From DAISJM01 sp036821485 (lineage in GTDB: Bacteria > Verrucomicrobiota > Kiritimatiellia > CAIQIC01 > JAGNIJ01): a stretch of DNA of 64,000 nucleotides. The notes beneath the pieces are model-generated. The model was not told the DNA's origin and did not search any database. It saw only the letters and a list, made by a program, of their open reading frames with translations. Of the stretch, positions 32,730 through 40,976 are shown in pieces (within the stretch, counting starts at the first letter, position 1; the number at the start of each line of letters is the position of its first letter). The translations under genes were made by a program, and so were the position numbers. Where the stretch lies: the NCBI GenBank assembly GCA_036821485.1, contig DAISJM010000002.1, positions 62,001-126,000 of the forward strand, in the 5' to 3' direction.

Positions 32730-34712
32730 CTACTTCGCGCCCTTGTCCTGCGTCTTGCCGCGGACGTAGGCGTTCACCAGTCCGGCGTTAAGCGACTGTG
32801 CCCGGTCGTAGCACGACTTGGCCGGCTGCTCCATGCCCTTCGCGCGATACGCCTCGCCGAGGTACAGCCAGGCGGCCGCGTTCTTCGGCATCATCTCTGT
32901 CGCCTTCGAAAGCGTTCCGATCGCCGCATCCGCTCGCTGGAGCTGGAGCTGGCAAATGCCCAGGTTCAACCATGCCTGCCCCATCGCAGGCAGACCGTTG
33001 ACGAGCAGGCTGTAGATCACTTCGGCTTCCGGATAGCGGCCCAGCGCGAGGAAGATGTTACCCGCGCCGATCAGCCGGGGCGATACCACGCCCGATCGCT
33101 TGCCCTCGCGCAACGCGGAGGCGTAACGCTGGCGCTCCTGTTCGATCAGCTTCAGTCCCGCTGTCTGCAATTCGACATTGCCCAGCAAGGCGACATTGGC
33201 CGATGAATCGCGGACGAGGATGGCCGTACTGCCGTCGAAGTACACCAGTTCCCACCGCTTGCCGATGAGCAGCGTCCTGATGGCCGTTCCGGCACCCGAC
33301 ACGCTGCAGTTCAGCACCACGGCGCCCGGCTCCCACTTTTCCTCAACCGTCGCCCACGCGCCATCCACGCCGGCAAGGCACTGGTTCAAGGTCTGGAAAA
33401 GTTCCACGCCGTACACGTCGGCACGCTGATCGATGAACACCTGACGGTCCGGATTATTCCACAGCAGGTAGCCCCCGTCGCCGGGCAGATTCACCATGCG
33501 CGCCGGGAAGTCGGCACGGCCGAGCACGTCGGGCGCCGACGGAAACGCGCTGTCGTTCACCCCAAGGCCGAAGGTGGAGAAGCTGCCCGAGGCGCAGTAA
33601 TACGCGTTGGAAACAAACGCACCGGCGGTCAATACCAGCAGCAACACGATGACCGCGGGCAGAACCTTGTTCAGCACCGGGACAAGGCCGGACACCATCT
33701 TGGCAATCGCCTTGCCCATCGCGTCGAAGCTCAACGCGAAGAACGGGAACGCAAACACGGCCAGCACTTCGACGTAGCGCAACGAGCGCACGGCAAGGAA
33801 TGCGCTGATCACCGCAAGCGTGGTGAGCGAAATCGGCAACTTGCGGCGTTCGGCGATCAGCCCGCCCGCACCCACCAGCAGGGCGAAGGTGACCGCGTGC
33901 TTCGCATAAGCCGATGCGCTGAACTGGCTGCTGATGGACGATACCCATTCCTGGACGAAGTTGAATGCCACGTTCGACGCGCCGCTCATCACGCGCAGCG
34001 GAAGCCGGATGTGGTAAGGATTCAGCAGGCTGATGAAGACCGCCGCCACGGCGAGGCAGGCCAGCGCCGCGACCCGGCTGCGTCCATCCTCACTCTCCAA
34101 CGTGCCCTGCATGCGCTCGCGTACCGCCGCATCAACAGCAAAGATGGCGAGGATCGCCGGGCCGAGCAGGAACGAGCCGTGCAGGTTCGTCCAGAGCACC
34201 TGCAGCGGGAGCAGCACCGCCCACGGAACCCACGACTTCCGCTCCGACGAAAGCACGTTCACATAAAGCGCCGCCATCAGGAGCCCGACCGCGTAGGGGC
34301 CGACGGTGAATCGTGGCGCGAGCAGCCACGTGCTCAGCAGCAGCGCCAGCGCCGTGGCGGCCGAACCAGCCCAGCGCCGGGCCACGGGAATCAACGCGAG
34401 GAACGCGCCGACCACAAGAAGAACATGCAGGATGGTGACCAGCCCCGCGCCGCCGATACCCCAGAAGCCAGCCAGAAGGCGGTCGTACAGCCACGTTGTG
34501 TTGATCCACGGCGCACCGGCCGCCGTAAAGCTGAGCGCATCCACGCGCGGAATGCCGTTTGCAGCGATCCACCGCCCGACGGCGAGGTGGCTGAACAGGC
34601 TGCCCGAGCTGATCGTCCGAATGCCCGCCAGGGCGAGCACGACAAGAGCGAGACTGCAAAGCAGGCAGGTGAAACAAAACCGGCGATCCGACGAGCCGTT
34701 GGACTGATTCAT
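32730..34712 (-). CDS. Polytopic membrane protein with C-terminal TPR repeats
   Basis: 660 residues from the ATG at 34712. Residues 1-375 contain about ten membrane helices, with loop features FSHLAVGRWIAANGIPRVDA and LPLQVLWTNLHGSFLLGPAI reminiscent of GT-C-like integral membrane proteins. Next is a soluble domain with MVNLPGDGGYLLWNNPDRQV and FIDQRADVYGVELFQTLNQC. The last 130 residues hold TPR-like repeats (YPEAEVIYSLLVNGLPAMGQ, AWLNLGICQLQLQRADAAIG). Function unknown; glycosyl transfer is possible but no catalytic motif can be assigned. Confidence 0.75.
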   Translation of the reverse strand: MNQSNGSSDRRFCFTCLLCSLALVVLALAGIRTISSGSLFSHLAVGRWIAANGIPRVDALSFTAAGAPWINTTWLYDRLLAGFWGIGGAGLVTILHVLLVVGAFLALIPVARRWAGSAATALALLLSTWLLAPRFTVGPYAVGLLMAALYVNVLSSERKSWVPWAVLLPLQVLWTNLHGSFLLGPAILAIFAVDAAVRERMQGTLESEDGRSRVAALACLAVAAVFISLLNPYHIRLPLRVMSGASNVAFNFVQEWVSSISSQFSASAYAKHAVTFALLVGAGGLIAERRKLPISLTTLAVISAFLAVRSLRYVEVLAVFAFPFFALSFDAMGKAIAKMVSGLVPVLNKVLPAVIVLLLVLTAGAFVSNAYYCASGSFSTFGLGVNDSAFPSAPDVLGRADFPARMVNLPGDGGYLLWNNPDRQVFIDQRADVYGVELFQTLNQCLAGVDGAWATVEEKWEPGAVVLNCSVSGAGTAIRTLLIGKRWELVYFDGSTAILVRDSSANVALLGNVELQTAGLKLIEQERQRYASALREGKRSGVVSPRLIGAGNIFLALGRYPEAEVIYSLLVNGLPAMGQAWLNLGICQLQLQRADAAIGTLSKATEMMPKNAAAWLYLGEAYRAKGMEQPAKSCYDRAQSLNAGLVNAYVRGKTQDKGAK

Positions 34713-34820
34713 AAGATGACTCCCATCACGGGCCCAGCCACGAAGGCGGCCGCTTACCCGCAAAACTCATCGCATTCTGCGGAAAGACCCCCGCACGGGC
34801 AAGCGGGAAAACGGGACGCC

Positions 34821-34970
34821 GCCTCCCTGCCGGCTCGCGTGGCCAGAGGCAGCACTCACGTCGCCTCCCTGCCGGCTCGCCCGGCAGGAGGCAGAATTCT
34901 GGCTCCCGTGGCGCGAGGCCACGGGGAGCCTCCATGCCCCCACCTCCCTGCCGCGCGAGGTGGCGGGGAG
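34821..34970. repeat. Tandem array of four 30-nt palindromes with about 40-nt period
   Basis: Four hairpin units lie at 34821-34850, 34863-34892, 34901-34930 and 34941-34970. The second (GCCTCCCTGCCGG...CCGGCAGGAGGC) and third (GGCTCCCGTGGC...GCCACGGGGAGCC) are nearly perfect; the first and fourth are imperfect. Loops share CTCG or GCGAG. Start-to-start steps are 42, 38 and 40 nt. The array fills most of the 306-bp gap between the TPR protein and the small membrane protein. It resembles REP/BIME elements, but no TnpA-REP transposase is in the window. Confidence 0.85.
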
Positions 34971-35018
34971 CAGCAAAAAACTGGAACCCGCGCCCGAAGC
35001 CGCTACACTGGCAAAACC

Positions 35019-35225
35019 GTGAAGGCAAAGAAACATCTGGAATTCGACTGGAGCTGGCTGCGATCGTGGTTCATGTTGACCGCGGACGAGCGCAAGGTGC
35101 TCGCCGGCATCGTCGCCATTGTGCTGGTCGGACTTATCGCACGCCACCTGCACTTGAGGAATGAGCGGCCCGAGCCGTACCAGCCTGCCGGGCTCGAACG
35201 GGACATCGCACGAGGTGAATCATGA
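35019..35225 (+). CDS. Small single-pass membrane protein
   Basis: 68 residues from a GTG at 35019 (VKAKKHLEFDWSWLRSWFML). One membrane helix, VLAGIVAIVLVGLIARHLHL, is followed by a short polar tail (NERPEPYQPAGLERDI). It overlaps the HIT gene start by 4 bp (ATGA), which argues that it is translated. No homologue recognised; its ribosome binding site is weak. Confidence 0.55.
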   Translation: MKAKKHLEFDWSWLRSWFMLTADERKVLAGIVAIVLVGLIARHLHLRNERPEPYQPAGLERDIARGES

Positions 35226-35638
35226 GCGCGAACTGCATCTTCTGCAAAATCATCGCCGGCGAGATCCCCTCCGCGCGCGTCTACGAGGATGCCCATGTCC
35301 TCGCGTTCATGGACATCGGCCCCGTCATCAAGGGTCACACATTGGTGATTCCGAAACAGCATGTCGACCCGATCACCGCCGCACCGGCCGACGTACTGGC
35401 GCAGGTCATGGCCGTCGTCCAGAAAATCGCACAGGCACAGATGAACGGGCTGAAGGCGGACGGGGTCAATATCCTGCAGGCCAACGGCGCGGCCGCGGGA
35501 CAGGTGGTGCCACATCTTCATTTTCATGTCGTGCCGCGGTTCAAGACCGACGGTCACCACTGGAACTGGGCGGCGAAGAAGTACGAGACTATGGACGAGA
35601 TGAAGCAGATTGCAGAGAAGATCAAGGGCGCGCTTTGA
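35222..35638 (+). CDS. HIT family nucleotide hydrolase/transferase
   Basis: 138 residues with the complete HIT layout: NCIFCKIIAGEIPSARVYED, then VLAFMDIGPVIKGHTLVIPK, and the catalytic histidine triad HLHFHVVPRF. The CxxC in CIFCKI fits a zinc-binding HinT-like member. Such enzymes hydrolyse adenosine phosphoramidates or dinucleoside polyphosphates. It is coupled to the small upstream membrane protein and lies 16 bp before the Minf_1886 gene. Confidence 0.93.
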   Translation: MSANCIFCKIIAGEIPSARVYEDAHVLAFMDIGPVIKGHTLVIPKQHVDPITAAPADVLAQVMAVVQKIAQAQMNGLKADGVNILQANGAAAGQVVPHLHFHVVPRFKTDGHHWNWAAKKYETMDEMKQIAEKIKGAL

Positions 35639-35654
35639 GCCCTCACGGAATGTC

Positions 35655-36083
35655 ATGAAGAAAGCCAATTTCAACGAAGCGCTGGCCATGATCCTCGAAG
35701 AGGACAAGCGCTACGATGAGCACGCGTATCACTTCCTGCGCGAGTCGCTGGATTTCACGATCAAGATGCTCGGCAAGCCGCAGGCCGGCACCGCCCGGCA
35801 CGTGTCCGGCGTGGAGCTTCTTGAAGGTGTGCGCCAGCATGCGCTGAAGGAATACGGTCCGATCGCACAGACCGTGCTCGCCCGCTGGGGCATACGGCGA
35901 TGCGAAGATATCGGCGAAATTGTTTTCAACCTTGTGGATAAAGGGGTGCTCGGCAAGACGGAGGAGGACCGGAAGGAAGACTTCGCCGGGGGCTATGATT
36001 TCGACGAGGCATTCCGCCAGCCCTTCCGCCCCGGCAAAAAAATCAGCACATCCCGACCTTCCTCTTCGGCCAAACCGGAGTAG
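35655..36083 (+). CDS. Minf_1886 family protein
   Basis: 142 residues from the ATG at 35655 (MKKANFNEALAMILEEDKRY). The family pattern includes YDEHAYHFLRESLDFTIKML, GVELLEGVRQHALKEYGPIA, ARWGIRRCEDIGEIVFNLVD and GVLGKTEEDRKEDFAGGYDF. The family is typical of Verrucomicrobia and other PVC bacteria and has no known function. It is cotranscribed with the HIT gene and followed by the M16 peptidase. Confidence 0.87.
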   Translation: MKKANFNEALAMILEEDKRYDEHAYHFLRESLDFTIKMLGKPQAGTARHVSGVELLEGVRQHALKEYGPIAQTVLARWGIRRCEDIGEIVFNLVDKGVLGKTEEDRKEDFAGGYDFDEAFRQPFRPGKKISTSRPSSSAKPE

Positions 36084-36127
36084 ATTTGTGAAGGCGTCCC
36101 GGGACGCCGTAACCCGAAAGGTATCCC

Positions 36128-38770
36128 ATGCGAGCCCGGCTCATAGTTTGGTTCTTGCTGTTCCTGGTCGTGGCGGGCGTGCAATCGTTCGCTGCAGATA
36201 ACGCGGCCCGCCAGCCACTCGACGTCCTCCGGCACTCGAACGAGAGCGTTCAGCGCTTCACGCTTGATAACGGCATGGTCTGCCTCGTGAAGGAGGACCA
36301 TACCGCGCCCGTGGTCGCCATTCAGATATGGGTCGGTTCCGGATCCGTGAACGAGGGCCGCATGCTCGGCGCCGGACTTTCCCACTTCGTCGAGCACATG
36401 ATCTTCAAAGGCACCCCCACCCGCTCGCCTGGCGACATCTCGCGGGAGATCAGCGATGCCGGCGGCGACGTCAACGCCTACACCGCGTGGGACCGTACGG
36501 TCTTTCACACAACGCTACCGTCCAGGAACTGGAAGGTCGGACTCGACGTTTTGGCCGACGCGGTAATGAACGCCACCTTCCCGGAGAACGAGTGGAAGCG
36601 CGAACGCGATGTCATCCTCCGCGAGTTTGCCATGAACCGTGACGACCCTGACCGTGAGTTGTATCGCCTCTTCGAATCCACCGCGTATCGCGAGCACCCC
36701 TACCGCTTTCCTGTCATCGGCTATGAGGACATCTTCAAGGCGGCCACGCACAAGGACCTGGTGTCCTATTTCCACAACAACTACACGCCCGACAACATGA
36801 TCGTGGTCGTCGTCGGCAACGTGCCTGCCGCCGAGATGCGGCAGACGCTGGAATCAACATTCGCGGGCTTCTCGCGCAGACCAAGCGACCGGGCCGTACT
36901 GCCCACGGAACCACCCCAAGTCGCGCCACGCACCGCACGCCAAACCGGCAACTACGAAGTCGGCCGCCTGATGTGGGGCTATCACGCCACCGCGCTGAAC
37001 GATCCCGACACACCCGCGCTCGACGTGCTGGCCGACATCGTCGGCGACGGCCTGAGCTCCCGCCTCAATCGCGAGATCCGCGAGAAGCAGAAGCTCGTCT
37101 ACGGCATCGACGCCTCCTCGCTCACGCTCAAGGATCCCGGCATGTTCATCATCAGCGCCGCCTTCGACCCCGCGAAGGAGGCCGCGGTCACGACCGCGAT
37201 CCAGCAGGAAATCGATCGCTGGTCCGCCGACGCCTTCACGGACCAGGAAATCGAGAAGGCGCGCCGCGCCGTGCTCGTCGGCGAGCTCGCCGGCCTCCAG
37301 ACCATGGAAGGGCAGGCCTACAGTTACGCGTCGGGCGAGTTCTACGCGGGCGATCCACGCTTCGCCGAGCGCTACCTCGAAAGCATCGGCAAGGTCGACG
37401 CGAAGAAGCTGCGCGAGGTCGTGCGCACGTACCTGCGTCCGGACAACCGCACGCTCGTGGTGCTGGCACCCGCCGGCGCGGCGCCAACCAATGCCGCCCC
37501 GACCGCGACGCAGGACGAAATCAAACTCCAGAAGATCGTCCTCTCCAACGGCATGCCGCTCATCGTGCGCGAGGATCACCGCCTTCCGTTCGTCTACTTC
37601 TGCGCGGCCTTCCAGGGCGGACTGCTCCAGGAGTCGGAAACCAATAACGGCATCACCCAGCTCATGGCCGATCTCCTCACGCGCGGCACCGAAGAGCGCA
37701 ATGCGCAGGAAATCGCGAAGACAGCCGAGACCCTCGGCGGCTATCTCTCCCCCTTCTGCGGCCGCAACAGCTTCGGCCTGCAGGCGCGTTGCCTTGCCGG
37801 CGATGTGGACACCTTCGCCGACTTGTTTGCGGACTGCCTCCTTCACCCCATCTTCCCCGAGGAGGAAGTCCAGAAACAGCGCACCATTCAGCTCGCTGCG
37901 ATCCAGCAACAACGCGAGCAGCCCTTCTTCATCGCCGATGAAGCCCTGCGCCGCATGCTCTTCCCGAATCACCCATACCGCTTCACGCCCACCGGGGCCG
38001 AGAACTCCGTGAAAGACCTTCAGCGTGATCAGATCCTCCAGCATTTCAACCGGCTGGCCGTGCGAAAGAATGTCGTCCTTGCCCTGTTCGGCGACATCAC
38101 GGCTGACCGCGCCCGCGAGTTGGCCGAGAAATATCTTGCCGGACTGCGCGATGGCGCGCCCCCCAAGCCACCCGCCGAACCGGCCGCTGCCCATCTGCCC
38201 ATGCGCTCGAAACTGCGCGAGCCCCGGCAGCAGGCCATCGTACTCGTCGGGTATCCCGGCGTGGGTATCCGCGACCCGCGCATGGACGCACTGTCGGTGA
38301 TCGAGAACGCGTTGAGCGGCCTGTCTTCCGATCTCGGCATGGAAGTGCGCGAAAAGCGCGGGCTTGTCTATTTCGTCGGCGCATTCAACCGCCCCGGCGT
38401 CGAGCCGGGCATGTTCGCCGCCTACGCCGGCACGCGCCCCGACCAAGTCGACCGCGTGGTGAAGCTCATCGACCGCGAACTTTCACGCGTTGCCACGCGC
38501 GGCCTGCGCGAAGAGGAATGGCTTCGCGCACGGGAACAGATTCTCGCTGCGCATGACATGAGCCTGCAGGACAACGCCGGACTCGCGCAGACCTGTTCTT
38601 TGAATGAACTCTATGGCCTCGGTTACGACTATGGCCTGGGCATCACACAACGGCTGGACGCGCTCACCCTGGACGCGGTAAAAGAAGCTGCAGCGTCCCT
38701 GTTTGGCCGCGAACACAGGGCATGTTCCATCGTCCTCCCCGCCGGGACGGACAGCAGCAAGGAGAAGTGA
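36128..38770 (+). CDS. Exported M16 zinc metallopeptidase (fused two-unit form)
   Basis: 880 residues with a signal peptide (MRARLIVWFLLFLVVAGVQS, then FA). The N-terminal unit has the inverted zinc motif HFVEH (His86-Glu-His90) and the downstream ligand Glu166 in DVILREFAMNRDD. The second half repeats the M16 fold without the zinc motif (ETNNGITQLMADLLTRGTEE), as in pitrilysin-like and fused bacterial members. It is likely a periplasmic peptide or protein protease. The DUF1844 gene begins 1 bp after its stop. Confidence 0.92.
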   Translation: MRARLIVWFLLFLVVAGVQSFAADNAARQPLDVLRHSNESVQRFTLDNGMVCLVKEDHTAPVVAIQIWVGSGSVNEGRMLGAGLSHFVEHMIFKGTPTRSPGDISREISDAGGDVNAYTAWDRTVFHTTLPSRNWKVGLDVLADAVMNATFPENEWKRERDVILREFAMNRDDPDRELYRLFESTAYREHPYRFPVIGYEDIFKAATHKDLVSYFHNNYTPDNMIVVVVGNVPAAEMRQTLESTFAGFSRRPSDRAVLPTEPPQVAPRTARQTGNYEVGRLMWGYHATALNDPDTPALDVLADIVGDGLSSRLNREIREKQKLVYGIDASSLTLKDPGMFIISAAFDPAKEAAVTTAIQQEIDRWSADAFTDQEIEKARRAVLVGELAGLQTMEGQAYSYASGEFYAGDPRFAERYLESIGKVDAKKLREVVRTYLRPDNRTLVVLAPAGAAPTNAAPTATQDEIKLQKIVLSNGMPLIVREDHRLPFVYFCAAFQGGLLQESETNNGITQLMADLLTRGTEERNAQEIAKTAETLGGYLSPFCGRNSFGLQARCLAGDVDTFADLFADCLLHPIFPEEEVQKQRTIQLAAIQQQREQPFFIADEALRRMLFPNHPYRFTPTGAENSVKDLQRDQILQHFNRLAVRKNVVLALFGDITADRARELAEKYLAGLRDGAPPKPPAEPAAAHLPMRSKLREPRQQAIVLVGYPGVGIRDPRMDALSVIENALSGLSSDLGMEVREKRGLVYFVGAFNRPGVEPGMFAAYAGTRPDQVDRVVKLIDRELSRVATRGLREEEWLRAREQILAAHDMSLQDNAGLAQTCSLNELYGLGYDYGLGITQRLDALTLDAVKEAAASLFGREHRACSIVLPAGTDSSKEK

Positions 38771-38771
38771 G

Positions 38772-39164
38772 ATGAGCGATTCGACGAATCCCAAGCAGGA
38801 CGAAATCAACAAAGCGATGTTTGTGCATCTCGTGCTGATGCTGTCGTCGTCTGCCATGCAGCAGATGGGCAAACTGGTCAATCCGGCGATCGGCAAAACC
38901 CAGATCAATCTCGAGGGCGCCCAGTTCACCATCGACATCCTTGACGCCCTCGCGGCCAAGACCAAGGGCAACCTGGACAAGGATGAGCAGCGGTTGATGA
39001 CCGAAACGCTGACAACGCTCAAAATGAATTTCGTCGAGACGAAGGAGTCCAAGGCTGCCGAGGCCAAGTCCGACAAGGCGCAACCAGCCACGCCGCCTGC
39101 CGACGAAAAGAAGACTGAGCCCGGCAAGGACGAGCCGCCGAAGTTCCACAAGACCTACTCCTGA
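38772..39164 (+). CDS. DUF1844 domain-containing protein
   Basis: 130 residues from the ATG at 38772 (MSDSTNPKQDEINKAMFVHL). The DUF1844 core is MFVHLVLMLSSSAMQQMGKL, then NLEGAQFTIDILDALAAKTK and QRLMTETLTTLKMNFVETK. This short helical protein is found in many PVC and other bacteria without a known function. The C-terminal 40 residues are a low-complexity Lys/Ala/Pro tail. It is cotranscribed with the M16 peptidase. Confidence 0.88.
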   Translation: MSDSTNPKQDEINKAMFVHLVLMLSSSAMQQMGKLVNPAIGKTQINLEGAQFTIDILDALAAKTKGNLDKDEQRLMTETLTTLKMNFVETKESKAAEAKSDKAQPATPPADEKKTEPGKDEPPKFHKTYS

Positions 39165-39234
39165 AGACCCATCCTCGGGTTGACATCCTCGATAACCGGA
39201 CTACCCTTGGGGAAGCGCGGGTGTAGAGGAGAGC

Positions 39235-39252
39235 GCCGGAACGGGTTCCGGC
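39235..39252 (+). promoter_or_regulatory. Leader hairpin GCCGGAAC-GG-GTTCCGGC
   Basis: An 8-bp perfect stem with a GG loop lies in the leader of the polysaccharide deacetylase gene, 23 bp before its ATG. The ribosome binding site GGGAGGGA follows the hairpin at 39260-39267. A TTGACA hexamer lies upstream at 39180-39185 without a convincing -10. Confidence 0.35.
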
Positions 39253-39275
39253 TTGTAAGGGAGGGACCGGTTCAA

Positions 39276-40949
39276 ATGGGGTTGGCTTGTCAGCACAGGT
39301 TCGTTGTTACATGCACGGGCCTCCTCTGCAGTCTCCTGGCTCTAGTGGTTTCCGCCCCGGCTTTGGACTACACGTGCGCCAGCCCCTGCGAACCGCCTGG
39401 CTGCATCTGTCCCAGCACAAATGGACCCGGCGGCCTCGCCGTCGAAGATACGCCCCAAATGGTGCTCATCAGTTTCGACGACGCCGTCTACCAGGCACCC
39501 TACGACCTGTATCAACCGGTGCTGACCAACCACTGGAATCCCAACGGCAAGCCGATCCAGGCAACTTTCTTCGCCACAACGAAATGGACCAATTACCGGC
39601 TGCTCCAGCAGCTCTATGCGCAAGGCCACGAGATTGCCATACACACGATGACACACACCACCGACACCAACACGGAGCTCGCCACGTGGCGCCGCGAAAT
39701 CATCGGTTGCCGCAGGGCGTTCTCTGAGCTCTGCGGCATTCCGCTCAACGAACTTGTCGGTTTCCGCGCACCGAATCTCCAGTTTAACAACGGCTCGTTC
39801 CGGACCCTGTTCGATGCCGGCATGCTGTACGATGCGTCCGTACCCGAGGCGCCGGGGAACCTGTCACCCAATGCCGCCTACGAAATCTGGCCCTACACGC
39901 TCGACACCGGACTCGCCCAGCCAGCCACCACAGGCACCGACCCGGCTGCCCCCTTTCCGGGCATCTTTGAAGTCCCTCTCTGGAAACTGCTCGACACCAA
40001 CGAAGCCTACGTGGCGACCATGGACCCGCCCGGCACCCACACGCAGGTCGTGGACCTCCTGAAGCTCAACTTCCTCAAGCATTACACAGGCAATCGCGCA
40101 CCATTCACCATCGGCCTCCACGCCTACTGGTTTACCAATGGAGTCTGGTGCACGGACGCGCTCAACGAGTTCATCGACTGGGCCCAGGCCTATCCCGATG
40201 TCTGGTTCGTCACCACCCGCGCGGCCGTCGAGTTCATGAAGCAGCCCTGCGCCGCCAGTAATGCCCACCTCTTCGCTGCGTTCAATCCGCCCGAGCGCCC
40301 CATCTGCGACGACATCGATGTGGTCACGTGTGTGTATTCGACCGCCACCTTCCAGACTTGCGCGGAATGTCCTGATGCCTACCCCCAACCCGACACGGTC
40401 TTCAGAAAGGCCGAGGCCGTCTCGGGCGGCGTGATGGCTTTGCGTGTCACGACAAACTACTCATCCAGCTATGAGGTGCAGATCCTGATCAGCAACGACA
40501 CCGATTGCGTCATCACGGACTGGCAGGCCGTCTTTACTCTCGCCACAGGCGAGGTGACCGCCATCTGGCGCGGGGTCCTCACCAACGAAGGAACATTTCA
40601 GATCGTCCGCCCCACGGCCACGACTACACCGTTGGCGCCAGGCGCAACGCATAGCGTGGGATTTGAGGTGCGCTATCACAACGGCGTGACAAATTTCTGG
40701 GGCGACACACTGACGCTCTATGAACTCGAAGCCATGCGGCCAGGCATGAACATCACCATCAACCCGAACCGCACGGGGCTGGCACTGGATTGGGATAACG
40801 CCTCGGTCGGAACGCGACTCGATTTCACCACCAATGAGGATATGTCCGGCTGGGCCGCCGTCACCACGCTCTACGGCCGCGTCACGTGGACCTCGACGAT
40901 TCCCGTCGACGCATCCATGGGCTATTACCGCATCAAGACGCAGGAATAG
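39276..40949 (+). CDS. Exported polysaccharide deacetylase (CE4-like) with CBM2-like domain
   Basis: 557 residues from the ATG at 39276, with a hydrophobic signal (VVTCTGLLCSLLALVVSAPA). The NodB-type domain shows MVLISFDDAVY (Asp68, Asp69) and the metal motif HEIAIHTMTHTTDT (His123, His127). The Cys-rich start (CASPCEPPGCICPS) resembles the chitin-binding-like segment of invertebrate and fungal chitin deacetylases. After a hinge with more cysteines, residues about 420-500 look like a CBM2 beta sandwich (YEVQILISNDTDCVITDWQA, APGATHSVGFEVRYHNG). Probably acts on extracellular chitin-like or acetylated glycan. Confidence 0.82.
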   Translation: MGLACQHRFVVTCTGLLCSLLALVVSAPALDYTCASPCEPPGCICPSTNGPGGLAVEDTPQMVLISFDDAVYQAPYDLYQPVLTNHWNPNGKPIQATFFATTKWTNYRLLQQLYAQGHEIAIHTMTHTTDTNTELATWRREIIGCRRAFSELCGIPLNELVGFRAPNLQFNNGSFRTLFDAGMLYDASVPEAPGNLSPNAAYEIWPYTLDTGLAQPATTGTDPAAPFPGIFEVPLWKLLDTNEAYVATMDPPGTHTQVVDLLKLNFLKHYTGNRAPFTIGLHAYWFTNGVWCTDALNEFIDWAQAYPDVWFVTTRAAVEFMKQPCAASNAHLFAAFNPPERPICDDIDVVTCVYSTATFQTCAECPDAYPQPDTVFRKAEAVSGGVMALRVTTNYSSSYEVQILISNDTDCVITDWQAVFTLATGEVTAIWRGVLTNEGTFQIVRPTATTTPLAPGATHSVGFEVRYHNGVTNFWGDTLTLYELEAMRPGMNITINPNRTGLALDWDNASVGTRLDFTTNEDMSGWAAVTTLYGRVTWTSTIPVDASMGYYRIKTQE

Positions 40950-40976
40950 TGGCTGGGCTGACGCTGTCCGGAAACT

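Noticed and set aside
34713..35018. CRISPR-like periodic repeats
   Set aside because: Units are palindromes that vary in stem sequence with spacers of about 8-12 nt and no cas genes, so this is a hairpin array and not a CRISPR.
39205..39290. tRNA-like words (gtgtagaggagagcgcc ... ggttcaaat) before the deacetylase gene
   Set aside because: The T-stem and acceptor stem do not pair and the region is better read as a leader hairpin plus ribosome binding site.
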